The position numbers and the translations under genes are program-made. Positions 1-11,298 of a stretch of DNA of 64,000 bases are shown here, piece by piece (positions within the stretch are counted from its first letter, which is position 1; each line of letters opens with the position of its first letter). The stretch covers positions 59,726,771-59,790,770 of the forward strand of contig CM066737.1 in the NCBI GenBank assembly GCA_033961575.1, in the 5' to 3' direction. This DNA comes from Aselliscus stoliczkanus. Taxonomy: Eukaryota; Chordata; Mammalia; Chiroptera; Hipposideridae. Below the pieces are notes generated by a model. It was not told where the DNA came from. It made no database searches and was given only the letters and a program-made list of their open reading frames with translations.

Positions 1-134
1 TAATTAAGAAAAGTGATTCTATCATGAAGTGGTACTTTTCATTTCCTGGAGTACTTCTAGATTCACGCATCAGGTGAAACCAAATAGTATATAGTGATTT
101 TTGACTTTCCTGACCAGTATGTGTTAGAGGAGGA

Positions 135-469
135 CAGCTGACATTGAACAACATAGGTTTGAACTGCTTTAGTCCACTTATATGTGGATGTTTTCCCATA
201 AATATAGAGTCAGCCCTTCAAATCCTGGGGTTTCCCACATGCAGATTCAACCAATCATGGTTTGCAAACAGTATTTTCCCTCCATGGTTGTGAGTCCATG
301 GATGTGAAAGGGTGAGTGTGTGCATTCTTCTGTGTCATTTTATATAAGGGACTCTGCAGATGTCCTGAACTGACTGTAGTTAAGCTTTTGTGGTGTCAAA
401 AGTTATACAGGGATTTTCAACTGCATGGGGGTCGGTGCCCCTAACTGTCACACTATTCAAGGATCAGCT
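135..469. mobile_element. Ancient non-autonomous DNA transposon (Tigger/MER-like)
   Basis: The ends form an imperfect inverted repeat: CAGCTGACATTGAACAACAT on the left, and AGCTGATCCTTGAATAGTGT when the right end is reverse-complemented. The inside has the familiar wording of old mammalian Tigger-type elements (a GGTTTGAACTG stretch near the left end and GGGGGTCGGTGCCCCTAAC near the right end). There is no coding capacity. Family naming is from memory of such repeats, so the subfamily is uncertain. Confidence 0.6.
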
Positions 470-1014
470 TTATGGGGACAGAGAAAGAGGGAGAGACTCA
501 ATTACAAAAAAACAAAACAAAAAAAACTCCACAATGGGGATTGTCAAGCAAAATTACCTCAGAAAATACAGCTTTAATGTCTAGAGAATGTGTCTGAGCC
601 AAAGCTGAGTGTTCGCCAAATCCTATTTTATCTTCCACATCTGGGGTACATGGAAAGACTACACTTTCCAGTAACCTTTGTAGTCAAGCTGATGTTATGA
701 GACCAGTTCAGGGCAATGGGCTACGAACAAAGATAATATGTAAGGGTCATGCTTTTCCTCCACCCCATCCCATATTGAAAGCCATAGTTGAGATGGCAGC
801 ATCACAAAATTAGGGATTCTGGATCAGGGAATCACTGCGTACAAGACAGCTTCAGTAGAGAGTCACAAAACTTTGTATGAGTCAGGGACTGAGGTACTAG
901 GTCCAGTTGATCTTGCAGCATGAGTAAGCCTAGCCGGTCCAGAACAAAACAGAGGCATTTAGTTACTTCCCAGTCCATATTTACACGGTGTAGAAGCTTT
1001 TGCTGAACAAAATA
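470..1014. other. No gene or repeat assigned
   Basis: No splice-flanked reading frame or clear repeat boundary was seen. The stretch around 640-790 has the look of an old interspersed repeat, but I could not name it. Confidence 0.4.
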
Positions 1015-1575
1015 TTTTTTAAAAGTTTTTATTCATTAAATTTATTGGGGTGACAATGGTTAATAAAATTATATGTTTCAAGTGTAAATTTCTATAAAAC
1101 ATTACCTGTATATTGTATTGTGTGTTCACCACCCACAGTCGGTTCTCCTTCTATCACCATATATTTGATCCCCTTCCCCGTCTTCTACCACCCCCTTTCC
1201 CTCTCACCCTCTGGTAACCACTGAACTGTTGTCTGTATCTATGAACTTTTATTTCTTTGTTTGTTTGTCTTGTTCCTTTGTTGCTTTCAGTTTTATATCC
1301 CACATGTGAGTGAAGTCATATGATTCTGACCTTTCTCTGTCTGACCTATATTGCTTAGCATGATACTCTCAAGATCCATCCACATTGTCGCAAATGGCAG
1401 TATTTTATCTTTTCTTATGGCCGAGTAATATTCCATTATATATATGTACCACATCTTCAGTATTCATTCATTTATTGAAAGATACTTTGGTTGTTTCCAT
1501 GTCTTGGCCACCATAAATAATGATGCAATAAAAACAGCATGGTATTGGTAGAAGAATTGAAAACACAGAAATAAA

Positions 1576-1628
<53 letters not shown>

Positions 1629-1945
1629 GACAAAGGAACCAAAAGCATACAATGGCAAAAAGAAAGCCTCTTCAGTAAATCATGTTAGGATAATTGGAAA
1701 GCCATGTACAAAAGAATGAAACTAGATTGCTATTTGTCACCATGTACTAAAATTAACTAAAAATGGGTCAAGGGCCTAAACATATGAATAAGACCTGAAA
1801 CAAACTATATAGAAGAAACCATAGGTACTAAACTTACAGACCTTGAATTCAAAGAGGATTGTATGAATTTGACCTCAAAGTGAAGGGAAGTAAAAGCAAA
1901 ACTAAGTGAACGAATGAAATATTTTAAATTATGTAGCCCAAATAA
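1015..1945 (-). mobile_element. L1 3' end with inverted 5' segment
   Basis: From 1015 to about 1528 the minus strand reads as the L1 3' UTR and ORF2 C-terminus, with the poly-A side at the left. At about 1528-1531 the orientation flips. From there to about 1945 the plus strand reads as an earlier part of ORF2 (the region of the Trp-Tyr-Trp-His motif and the stretch after it). A 3' segment joined to an inverted upstream segment is the classic result of twin priming during L1 insertion. Both parts carry many stops, and the inverted part has acquired a (TA)n tract at 1579-1622. Clear target-site duplications were not found. Confidence 0.7.
1579..1622. repeat. (TA)n microsatellite
   Basis: An uninterrupted TA dinucleotide run inside an L1 fragment. 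Confidence 0.95.
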
Positions 1946-2040
1946 ATGGAAAAAAAAGATACAGAAAAAAAATTGTTAAAGTTTAAAGTTCCAGTATTCT
2001 AAATCTCTTTCATTGTAGAATACACATATGTGCCTATATA

Positions 2041-2277
2041 GAGAGGGTGCCAAAAATATATACGAATTTTACAAAAGAAAAAAACTATTAAAGTTGTAAT
2101 GCTCAATACATACCAATAACAAAAGATGAATACATGTCACGTTTGACTTCTGCAATTACACGAGGTGCTCAAAGTGGTTACCATCAGCTTCCAGATGCTT
2201 CTGATTATGATAAAGTACTGCTTAAGCAATGTTGACAAAAGTGTCCATTTGTGTACATTTTTTTGGCACCTCTGGTA
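2041..2277 (-). mobile_element. Mariner/Tc1-type element of the GGGTGCC family, long form
   Basis: The left end reads GAGAGGGTGCCAAAAATATA and the right end, reverse-complemented, reads AGAGGTGCCAAAAAAATGTA, so the ends are inverted repeats. TA dinucleotides flank both ends, as expected for the mariner/Tc1 superfamily. The interior matches, on the opposite strand, the interior of the copy at 10505-11537, including the remnant of a transposase C-terminus. It is non-autonomous. Confidence 0.75.
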
Positions 2278-2280
2278 TAT

Positions 2281-2282
<2 letters not shown>

Positions 2283-2330
<48 letters not shown>

Positions 2331-2371
2331 GATGTGTATATATGTATATATATTATACAAAAATATATATT

Positions 2372-2415
<44 letters not shown>
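2283..2415. repeat. (TA)n / (CA)n microsatellite cluster
   Basis: TA runs at about 2283-2322 and 2376-2415, separated by a short CA run and a TATG-rich stretch. They create spurious Ile-Tyr repeat reading frames on both strands. Confidence 0.95.
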
Positions 2416-2417
<2 letters not shown>

Positions 2418-2920
2418 CAAATAAAATTCCTTCTCCATGTAGATCACTATATTGCTTACTGAATTTGTCATTGGGGGAGCATTGTAATGTATTGAATGTA
2501 AGTCCATCTTTAATACCCCAAGAGCTTTGACTCTACTTCACAGAGCAGCCAATTTATTTCTCCCTCAGCATACCAGGCTGTCTCTAGTGTTTCCCTCATG
2601 ACAGTATTCCTTCTACTTCTTTTCTCTCCATAATGTAGATTTGATGCCCATTTGGTTGTTTCAAAAAGTTATACTCCTTTGTGATTTCCTTCTTAAGAAT
2701 AAGTGAAAACTTAAGTCACTCTCCAGGATCCTCATAGATCATCCAAGAAATGGGAGTGATTTTCACTTGACCCATAACTCTCAATTTCTTTACATTTTGT
2801 TTAGTCTGATGACTCTTGGCTTTGTGTCTTGATGTGTTGAAAGGGAGACCAACTTACAGTGAAAGACCTTTATATATTGCGGTAAAGATTCAATTCATCA
2901 AGATCCCTACCCAGTTGTTG
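2416..2920. other. No gene or repeat assigned
   Basis: AT-rich sequence without a convincing reading frame or repeat signature. Confidence 0.4.
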
Positions 2921-3024
2921 TTTTTTTTTGAGGGCAGTGTCACTGGCCCTCATATGTGGGACCCGAACCGGAGCCGCTGACTTCCCAAGCCAGCGCTTAA
3001 CCACCACGCCACTCGGCCGGGCCC
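2921..3024 (-). mobile_element. Short tRNA-derived SINE
   Basis: On the minus strand it reads from a GGCCGAGTGGCGTGGTGGTT head through a tRNA-like B-box region to the block TGAGGGCCAGTGACACTGCC and a poly-A tail. The flanks CCCAGTTGTT (left) and CCCAGTTTTT (right) look like a target-site duplication. This is one of about ten copies of the same short SINE in the window. Confidence 0.85.
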
Positions 3025-3530
3025 CAGTTTTTTTTTTTTTAACAAGCTTTCATTGAAAAAGAAGGAAATAAGACTACAAGCTCTCATCAGTGATTTATTC
3101 TAATAAGTTTCTTGGTGTGTCTTGAAGTCTGAAATTTATTTTAGAACCCTATACTTTTTTACTCATACTCTTGAACAATCATAATTAATAACTGAATGCT
3201 GCTTTTGAGGATCTGTAGATTATCAATAACAGATACTTGTTTAATTTACTGTGTAAACCAGTAAGATACAATTATTTTTCCATATTCTTTATTTACTATG
3301 CCATATAAATGGTTGAATACCACTTTTAGGGTCAACAAAAAAGGTTGAAACAAAAAAGATTTTAATAATGAGAAGATCCCATTTCCTGAGCCTTTTAGTT
3401 AAGTTCCCATGAATTCAGATCACTCACTGGTCCATCTATCCAGCTTGTTTCTCCATAACTAATTAAATGAATATTTAGTTTTTCTGAACTAAAGTTTATA
3501 ATCAACATAGTAACTGAGGTATAGGAACTG
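3025..3530. other. No gene or repeat assigned
   Basis: AT-rich sequence; nothing recognised. Confidence 0.4.
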
Positions 3531-3740
3531 AACCTGTCATCCAAGAACCTAAATTCATATCCAAATTTTGCTATTAATCAGCTATGTGAACTAATGAATT
3601 TCCTCAAGCCTCAGTTTTCTCATCTGTAAATAGTGATGACAGTACTCAATCAAGGTAAAAGCTGTGGTAAAGGGCAAATGAGATAATCTAAAAGAAAATG
3701 CTTTGTGAACTGTAAATCATCAGATGCCATTTTATTATTC
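3531..3740 (+). mobile_element. MIR (mammalian-wide interspersed repeat)
   Basis: Contains the MIR core in order: a CAGCTATGTGAACTAATGAA stretch, CCTCAGTTTTCTCATCTGTA, then a GCAAATGAGATAATCTAAA stretch and GCTTTGTGAACTGTAAATC. The order is that of the MIR consensus in plus orientation. It marks the window as mammalian. Confidence 0.85.
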
Positions 3741-3842
3741 ACACAAGTGGTACTTTAAAGTCTGGGGAATTGTTGTGTTGATCTCATGTTCTCCAGAGTA
3801 TCCAAATCACCTTGGTGCTTAAACCTTTATTTTTCTTAATTT

Positions 3843-4286
3843 TTTTTTTAAAGATTTTATTGGGGAATTGGCGGAGGGGAACAGCGTTGGGGAATCGGGG
3901 AAGGGGAACAGACAAGTTGCTGTCTTTTTGTTCTTCAGTTTAGTTGCGGAAGATGTTGCTTCACTGTTGGTATCGTCATTGCGCTCTTCCTGGATGAGGC
4001 AGATTGGTCGCCGGCCTCTGGATGTCACTCACCGTGGCTATTGGCAGCTCACGCTTGGCTGCCAGCCGCTCACGCTGGCTGCGCGGGCCACTCACTGTAG
4101 CCTATGGCAGCCCACTGCAGCAGGGGCTGCAGCCCACACCATCACCGGGGCTCGCACAGCCCAGCTCCAGGTGGAGCTGTTGTTAGCTGTATAGGGCAGT
4201 GTTACTGGCCCTCATGTGGGATCCGAACCGGGGCTGCTGGCATCCCAAAACCAGCGCTTAACCAATGCGCCACTCGGCCGGCCATT
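3843..4286 (-). mobile_element. Long tRNA-derived SINE (about 430 bp)
   Basis: Read on the minus strand, it starts with the GGCCGGCCGAGTGGCGC head and continues through the block that carries the CACTGCCCT motif. It then has a roughly 300-bp body with repeated CAGC/GCTGC motifs, and ends in a CCCCAATAAAATCTT-type 3' module with an AATAAA signal and an A-rich tail. Right and left flanks share ATTTCTTAAT-like sequence, probably the target duplication. The short SINE seen elsewhere equals the first ~100 bp of this one. Confidence 0.85.
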
Positions 4287-4570
4287 TCTTAATTTTTTAA
4301 ACCATTATTTTTTTAAAGCACGTGAGTGCTCTGCTTTTACTCAAACTTCCCTTGAATATTGGTATCAGTTTCCATAGGATTAATATGGATAAGGGATAAA
4401 GAAAAGTACGTACTCTGGCATTTGGTACTGATTAACAAAAAGCCCAAATGATAATGTATTTGTACGTGGCAAAGCCTCACACTTCATGAAACTACCCTCT
4501 TGACTAGGTATCCAGATACCATATATGATGGTTTAGTTCCAAAAATCAGATTTCCTACATAGCTTATTGT

Positions 4571-4577
4571 ATTATTT

Positions 4578-4616
<39 letters not shown>

Positions 4617-4620
4617 TTTT
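4571..4620. repeat. (TTTA)n microsatellite
   Basis: About twelve uninterrupted tetranucleotide units. Confidence 0.95.
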
Positions 4621-4694
4621 GAGTACCCAGCCAGTCTCCCTGTTTTTAATTTATATTTCTTAAATATATTATATGGGCAAATGATATATAGTCA

Positions 4695-4852
4695 TTCTGT
4701 TCCTTTTTTTTTTTTTTTTAGCTGAGCCATCCTGCCACCTGTTGGCAGCTCAATGGCAACTCAGCTCGGGCTGGCCTCAAACCGCTGTTGCTCAGAGCTC
4801 AGCTTGCACTCTTGAGTGAGCTCTTAACCAACTGAGCCATTCGGCCGGCCCT
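4695..4852 (-). mobile_element. tRNA-derived SINE, Ves-like type
   Basis: On the minus strand it begins GGCCGGCCGAATGGCTCAGT, has the A-box-like TGGTTAAGAGC, and shows the GCTCTGAGCAACAG wording also seen in the SINE at 10591. It runs through GAGCTGCCAACAGGTGGCAG to a poly-A tail. It lacks the long 3' body of the 430-bp SINE. Confidence 0.8.
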
Positions 4853-5720
4853 CTGTTCCTTTTTATAGTAAGTTCAACAGGGGGAAATTTCATGGGGAAA
4901 TTTCATGGGGAAATTGGTTAATTGTTTGAAGAGCATAGAAACTCCCATTATTACCACCTACCAGTCCCTCTGCAAGACAGCAAAGCATTTTTATCTGATC
5001 ACTATTAACCCGTTGGACAGAATTCCAAAAGAAGTAGCAAAGACATTTATTGTTTAAATAATTTTAAGCTGAGCAGGACCAGACTATAGAGAATGTTCTG
5101 GATGGAACAATGCTATAATATTGTTTTCATACAAAGAAGTAAAATTTATCTTTAGATGAACTTTTATTTGGTTTTTGATATGCTATGGTTTAAAGTTTAC
5201 TTTCACATCCTTTGTTTTCATTCTTTGCAGGTAACTTATGACATTAAACTGCCAGTTATCTGCAATAATAGGGCTAACTTGTATAATTGAAATGCACTGA
5301 TAATCCAAAAACCTTTTTTTTAGCTTATATCTTCAGTCTTCTTCCTCTTAAATCCACTTGAAATAAAAACAACAAAGATTCTAGTAAGCAGCAAAATGTG
5401 GTGCTTGTGCTTCCCTCTTTCCCTTCTCACCCTACATTGGAGATTTAATGAACAAAGGCATACATAAAAGCCAGGCAGTCAGGAAGATAAGTGGAGGTCA
5501 CAGATAATCTGGAAAATGAATAATCAGCACCTTGATAAGTAGAGGTGACTGCACTCATGTTTGTGTATAATTCTTCTTATGTGACACAAAGATCTTCCTT
5601 CCTGCCTGCGACTCCAGAGATTTTATTTCCTCTCCTCCTTTGGTAAGGGAGTTACCTAAGAAACTAGGGAGTCACTTAAATTAGGAACTGCCTGCCACCT
5701 TGCCTACAAATTATCCATAG
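4853..5720. other. No gene; small tandem repeat only
   Basis: The only structure seen is three imperfect copies of GGGGAAATTTCAT at about 4880-4914. The rest is unassigned AT-rich sequence. Confidence 0.45.
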
Positions 5721-5895
5721 AGGCATAGAATGATAGAGCTGTAAGGAATGTCACAAATTATCAAGCAACTCCTTACATTTTGAAGATGAGCAATTGAAAT
5801 CCAGAGAGATAGAGAGAAATGACTCCTCCAAGGTAATATAACCAGTTAATACCAGAACTGGGACTAAAAACCAGGTTTTCTAACTTGTAATTCTG
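5721..5895 (-). mobile_element. Ancient MIR/L2-class fossil
   Basis: The order of motifs (AGCTGTAAGGAATGTCA, a TTTTGAAGATGAGCAA stretch, CCAAGGTAATATAACCAGTT, a CAGAACTGGGACTAAA stretch, TTCCATCACACCGT) follows an old mammalian interspersed repeat, badly decayed. Exact family is uncertain. Confidence 0.5.
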
Positions 5896-6395
5896 GAGTT
5901 CATTCCATCACACCGTACCTATCAATCTCAATACTTAACTGTTCTAAAGTAGTCACAGAGAAATTAGTTCTGTTGAGTTTATCTCTCCATTTTCTACCTG
6001 GGATGGAAGGTGCTGGACATTCTTTCTCCTGACTTTCCTCTACTATGTTCGGTTCCCTTATCTCCAACCTCAATGCCAATGATTCTGTCCAGGCTGTCAT
6101 CATCTCTTGTGCAAACTGCTGTGTTTCTCACAATGTAGCTACCTACCCCAAATCCTCTTGTATCCCATTAACCACATCACTATTAGAGTGGGTGTTTACA
6201 AATAAAATCTAATTATGGTCTTTTTCTGATTCAAATCATTCGAAGACTCACCATCACTTATTTCACTTACTGCAGCATGAAGTGCAAACAAACAATCCTC
6301 ATCATGGTCTCATCCTCAAATACTTCTCTAGCTTCATCTTTCATTGCTCTTCTTAACCTCCCACCAATTCTTCAGTGTATGACAGCTTTAAAATA
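5896..6395. other. No gene or repeat assigned
   Basis: Nothing recognised. A 67-codon minus-strand frame here has no supporting features. Confidence 0.4.
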
Positions 6396-6476
6396 TTGGG
6401 TTGTAGGAAAAGTCATGTCATATTTTTTCTGTGTTTTTCACTGCAAAAATGCGTCATGACTTTTCCGACAACCCAG
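6396..6476. mobile_element. 81-bp MITE derived from a mariner
   Basis: TA|TTGGGTTGTAGGAAAAGTCA on the left faces TGACTTTTCCGACAACCCAG|TA on the right: near-perfect ~25-bp inverted repeats with TA target duplications. Its left ~45 bp matches the 3' end of the mariner at 18634-19911 (reverse-complemented), and its right part matches that mariner's 5' end. It is therefore an internally deleted derivative of that family. Confidence 0.85.
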
Positions 6477-6883
6477 TAGTACTAACAGTGTTCCTAAGGT
6501 GCTGCATTGGTTCTTGTTTATGAGATTTTGCATACACTATTCCCTAAGTAATCTCTTCACTTTCTTTGTCCACCTAGTACAATGCTCATACTTCAGTGTT
6601 TCCTTTGACAAATTATTCTCCATCACTCCAGCAGAGTTAATTGCACCCTTTTTGTGACATCACTGTACTATTTATATACTTTCATGATAGTACAGTGTGA
6701 AAAATATTTTTTGTATTTCCTGTATTGTATTATACATGTCTTGAAGGAAAGCAACTTGTCTAATTCCCACTCCCTTCCTTCTGTGCACAGTGCCTGAATG
6801 CGGGGCTCAAAAAATAACTACTTGATGTGGCCATGCCCAATATACTTTGTAGGTCACAAAGATGGCCAAATTTTCTCTCTCTT
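6477..6883. other. No gene or repeat assigned
   Basis: AT-rich sequence; nothing recognised. Confidence 0.4.
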
Positions 6884-7092
6884 TCTTTTTCTTATTCCCT
6901 TTCTTTCTTTCTTTCTTTCTTTCTTTCTACTTATTTCTTTTTATTAGTTTCAGGTGTACAAAACAACATAGTGATTAGACATTTATATACCTCACAAAGT
7001 GATAACCCCAATAAGTCTATTACCCATCTGACACATACACAGTTCTTAGAATATTATCGACTATATTTCCCATGTTGTACTACATATCCATG
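6884..7092 (-). mobile_element. L1 3'-UTR fragment with (CTTT)n
   Basis: A CTTT-rich tract (6884-6929) is followed by TTAGTTTCAGGTGTACAAAA and a GTGATTAGACATTTATATAC stretch, which recur at other L1 3' ends of the window (13140, 46630, 48885). Minus orientation, with the poly-A side at the left. It is severely 5'-truncated and carries no ORF2. Confidence 0.75.
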
Positions 7093-8285
7093 AGACTATT
7101 TTTTACTTTAATATTGAGGATCCATTTTTTTCTAAAGTTGGGCTCTGTAGTTCTGGTTAATATGACTATCATGTTCATTTTTAAAAGTGTCAATCAATCA
7201 TACTTTTGAAAATCTTGCATAGGAGACTGAAGATAATATATTTGATTAGAAAGCACATTTACAAGGTAAGCCCACAACAGAAAATTGTCTGTGTAACATA
7301 TTGCTTTTTAATAAGGTAAATATATGAACATTAGTGCTGCCTTTTCAATCCTTAGTACCTAAACTTTACATCACCATCAGGAGCAAATATAATAAGGTAT
7401 CTGAAATGTGAAAAATTCTGCTACATTAACACTAAAAACCTCAATACATAGTTTTTCTTGGCACATAATTGATAAATATGAAGGGAATATAGTATTGTTT
7501 ATTTATACCATGAACTGGGAAAAAACCTAATGCAACAGGATGATATTCAATGTTAACAGCTAAACAGGTTACTTATGAACTGATGCTTGGGTATTTTTGT
7601 TTGCTTTGATTTTTTTTTGTCTGAAAGTTAACATGTTTGAGAAGTTGCTAAGTACTGCCAATGTGGGGCCACTGCATCTGGGTAGAAATGTGTGTATGCA
7701 TCCTGGCTGTCTCTGCTTCTCTACTTCCTTCTCCACCTCCTTCATCTTCTTTCAACAACATTTGCCTTGTGAGTTCCAACAATTGCTGAAAGAACTATGT
7801 GGCTCATGGCTCTTTTAATGCTAATTTTGTGTGTACAGCTGAGGATCAGGTTTGGGCATCATTCACCATGAATCTAGGATCTTACCTCCTTATATTACAG
7901 AGGTTGCTGCATCTCTGGAGGGTTCTTAAGATTTTTTGCAGGGAAATTTAGAAATGAGTCGATATACCCATTTTGTCAGTGTCATAGCTTAAAACACATC
8001 AATGAGAAATCAGCACTACCAAGTTTGTCCTCTGTAGTTTAAAATGAGTATGTAATCCAAAAATGACTCCTAGCCACTTCATTAACCACTTGATGCAATC
8101 TTTATTTTTGGAGTGGTTCCAGCTACCAACATTTGACGCTATCCTAGTGATCATTTCCTAGGCATTCATGTATATCCTCAAGTGGTTAAAAATCCCAAGC
8201 ATCATTTATTGGAAAAATGTAATAAAGTTTCACAGCATTACAATGCCATGCCTAATGGATTTGTGACTCTCATACTAAGGGTTAT
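7093..8285. other. No gene or repeat assigned
   Basis: No reading frame above about 70 codons and no recognised repeat. Confidence 0.4.
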
Positions 8286-8895
8286 GATATCTATATATAA
8301 AATGAAAGGCTTATTTCACTTAGCATAATACCCTCTAGGTTCATCCGTGTTGTCATAAATGATAAGATTTCATTCTTTTCCATGGCTGAGTAATATTCCT
8401 TTGTGTATATGCACCACATTTTCTTTATCCAATCATCTGTTGATGGGCACTTAGGTTGCTTCCATATCTTGGATATTGTAAATAACACTGTAATAACATG
8501 ATTTCACTTATACCAGGGGTGCCAAAATGCATACACATGACTTGTATTCATCTTTTGTTATTGGTATATATTATTACACTTTTAGTATAGGTTTTTCCTT
8601 TCTTAAAATGTGTATACATTTTTTTGCAGCCTCTGTATGTGGAATCTAAAGAACAACATAAACGAATAAACAAAACATAGACAGGCTCATAGATACAGAG
8701 AATACTTTGATGGTTGCCAGATGGGAGTGGGTTGGGGTTGGGTGAAAAAGGTTAAGGGATTAAGAAGTATAAATTGGTAGTTACAAAAATCAAGGGGATC
8801 ACTTTGCAAATTATATAAATGTCTAACCACTATTTTGTACACCTAAAACTAATATAATATTGAATGTCAATTGTAATTGAAAAATTTAAAAATAA
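8286..8895 (+). mobile_element. L1 3' end with inverted 5' segment
   Basis: Minus-strand ORF2 C-terminus (8286 to about 8490, including a WIKKMWCIYTKEYYSAMEKN stretch) abuts a plus-strand L1 end. The plus part starts ATGATTTCACTTATAC, is interrupted by a small DNA element, and resumes ATGTGGAATCTAAAGAACAA through the 3' UTR to an A-rich end near 8895. The divergent arrangement with the 3' part in plus orientation fits twin priming. Confidence 0.7.
8513..8638. mobile_element. GGGTGCC-family MITE, short form
   Basis: The left end AGGGGTGCCAAAATGCATAC and the right end, reverse-complemented, AGAGGCTGCAAAAAAATGTA form inverted repeats. It splits an L1 sequence (ACTTATAC / TATGTGGAATC), which shows it inserted after the L1. 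Same length class as the copy at 60427-60552. Confidence 0.8.
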
Positions 8896-9944
8896 ATTCA
8901 AAACTTGAAAGATGTATAGTATATGTGTTAATGGTACATATTTATATGAATGGTAGTGCTATTAAGTGAAATTTATTTTTATATTCAGGATATATATATA
9001 TTTAATTAAAATGCTTATATATTAATTTTATTCATAAAATTATGAATTTTAGATGCCAAAGTGGTAGATGCAATCACTCAACATTGGGCCTTTGGTGTTT
9101 TATCAGTCAAATCACAGTTTGGAGCAAGTCAAGAACGTGTTAGAGACTAGCTCTAAGCTATAGTGCAAACAAGAAGTTCTTATTCCTCTAATTCCACAAG
9201 CCTAGTTCTGGTTGTTTGAGTGAACAGAGGGAGTTTATTTAACTTTTTTTTTTCTTAGAAATAAATGACCTTAAAAGTGAAGTAATGAATGGATGAATAA
9301 ATGAATTAATGAATGATGATGATGATAAATCTTTTATCCAGTACCAGGGTGATGGAATAGCACAGACTGTGGGGCCATTTAGCATTAAAAGGGGTGAGGT
9401 AATTACATCCTTTTGGGGAAAAGGAAAGTAGCACCTAACTGTATTCAAGGCATGCTCTGAGCATAATAAAGAAGTTGATATAGTTTGACTTAAATTCCTT
9501 TCTGAACATTTTTATGTATTATTTCCATATTTTCCCCATTTCTTATGTGCCTATTCTTGGAAAGACTTCTAGCTCCCTGAGAACTGTGTACTGACCTTCT
9601 CTAGCACATATCATTACAATGCTATAGAATTTTTTCCAGATAATTTTCATCACCTACATATCTTGGGATCCAACATTTAAGGGTCTTACTCTCTAATGGG
9701 TCTACTGTGATGCTTTAACCAATTAATAGCTGAATGGATAAATTCCTCTTCAAAAGTAATGTTTGCATTTCAATTAAGAACTTCCAAGCCTTAAACTTAA
9801 GAAACAATTATAATGGTAAACATTTAAATAAACATCTGTAGCAAAAAAATTCAGTGTCTTGGCGCAACTGTGGATATAAAGATAGGAAGAAGACATCGTT
9901 TCTACACTCCAAGTTTAATGGACAAATAGATATGTAAGTAGATT
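8896..9944. other. No gene or repeat assigned
   Basis: AT-rich; includes a GAAT/GATG-rich stretch near 9280-9330 but no recognised repeat or gene. Confidence 0.4.
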
Positions 9945-10213
9945 TGAAAGTTGTTTCCATATCTTGGCTATTGTAAACAATTTTGCGATGAACATAGAGC
10001 TACATATATTTTTTCGAATTACTCTTTTTGTTTTCTTTGTATAAATACCCAGAAGTGGAATTGCTGAGTCATAGATAGTCCTATTTTAATTTTTTTGAGA
10101 AATCTCCATACTGGTTTCCATAGTGGCTGTGCTAATATACAATCCTGCCAACAGTGCACAAGAATTCACTTTTCTCCACATTCTGACCAACACTTGTTAT
10201 TTGTTGTCTTCTT

Positions 10214-10289
10214 TTTTTTTTTTTGAGGGCAGTATCACTGGCCCTCATATGTGGGACCCGAACCAGGGCTGCTGGCTTCCCAAGCCCCC
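10214..10289 (-). mobile_element. 5'-truncated short SINE
   Basis: It carries the 3' part of the short SINE (poly-A, the TGAGGGCAGTATCACTGGCC block and up to GCTTCCCAAGCC on the plus strand) but lacks the GGCCGGCC head. It is flanked by perfect 15-bp duplications ATTTGTTGTCTTCTT at 10199-10213 and 10290-10304, inside the old L1. Confidence 0.9.
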
Positions 10290-10590
10290 ATTTGTTGTCT
10301 TCTTGATAGCAGTCATTGTTACAGATGTGATGAAATATATCATTGTGGTTTTAAATTGCATTTCCATGATGAGTAATAATGTTGAACACCTTTTCACATG
10401 TATGTTAGTCATCTGTGTGTCTTCTCTGGAGAAATTTCTATTCCAGGCCTCTGCCCACTTTTAAATTGGATTTTTTTTATGTGGTGTTGTATGAATTCTT
10501 TATTTGCTGGGGGTGCCAAAAAATGTATACAAATGGACACATTGGTCAACGTTGTTCACGCACTAGTTTGCCCTAATCAGTAGTGTCTGG

Positions 10591-11109
10591 GGGCCGGTCA
10601 AGTGTCTCAGTTGGTTAAGAGCGTGAGCTCTGAGCAACAGGGTTGCCGATTCGATTCCCACATGGGCCAGTGAACTGCACCCAAGCTGAGCTGCCGCTGA
10701 GCTGCCAACAGGTGGCAGGATGGCTCAGCTGGTGAGAGCATGTGCTCCTAACAACAAGGATGCCAGTTTGATTCCCGCATGGAATGGTGGACTACGCCCA
10801 CCTACAACTAAGATTGAACCCCGCACCTTGAGCTGAGTTGCCCTGAGCTACCGATGGGTGGCCGGATGGGTCAGTGGTTAGAGCGTGTGCTCTTAGTAAC
10901 AAGGTTTCGTGTTCGATTCTAGCATAGGATATGGTGGGCTATGACAACCTGCAACTAAGATTGAACACAACACTTTGAGCTGAGTGGCTGCGAGCTACTA
11001 ATGGGTGGCCAGATGGTGACTGGACATGGAGCTGAGCTAGCTGCGCCCTCCACAACTACAACAATAACTTGGCTGTTCCCCTTCCCCAATTCCCCAATAA
11101 AATCTTGAA

Positions 11110-11142
<33 letters not shown>

Positions 11143-11219
11143 CAGAGAGACAGAGAGACAGAGAGACAGAGAGACAGAGAGACAGACAGAGAGAGACAGA
11201 CAGAGAGAGACAGACAGAG

Positions 11220-11298
<79 letters not shown>

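Noticed and set aside
2137..2507. Ile-Tyr repeat frames on both strands
   Set aside because: Artefacts of the TA microsatellites.
10591..10990. Possible tRNA genes
   Set aside because: A- and B-box-like sequences are present, but in tandem inside a SINE with target duplications, without a foldable tRNA ending in a correct acceptor stem.
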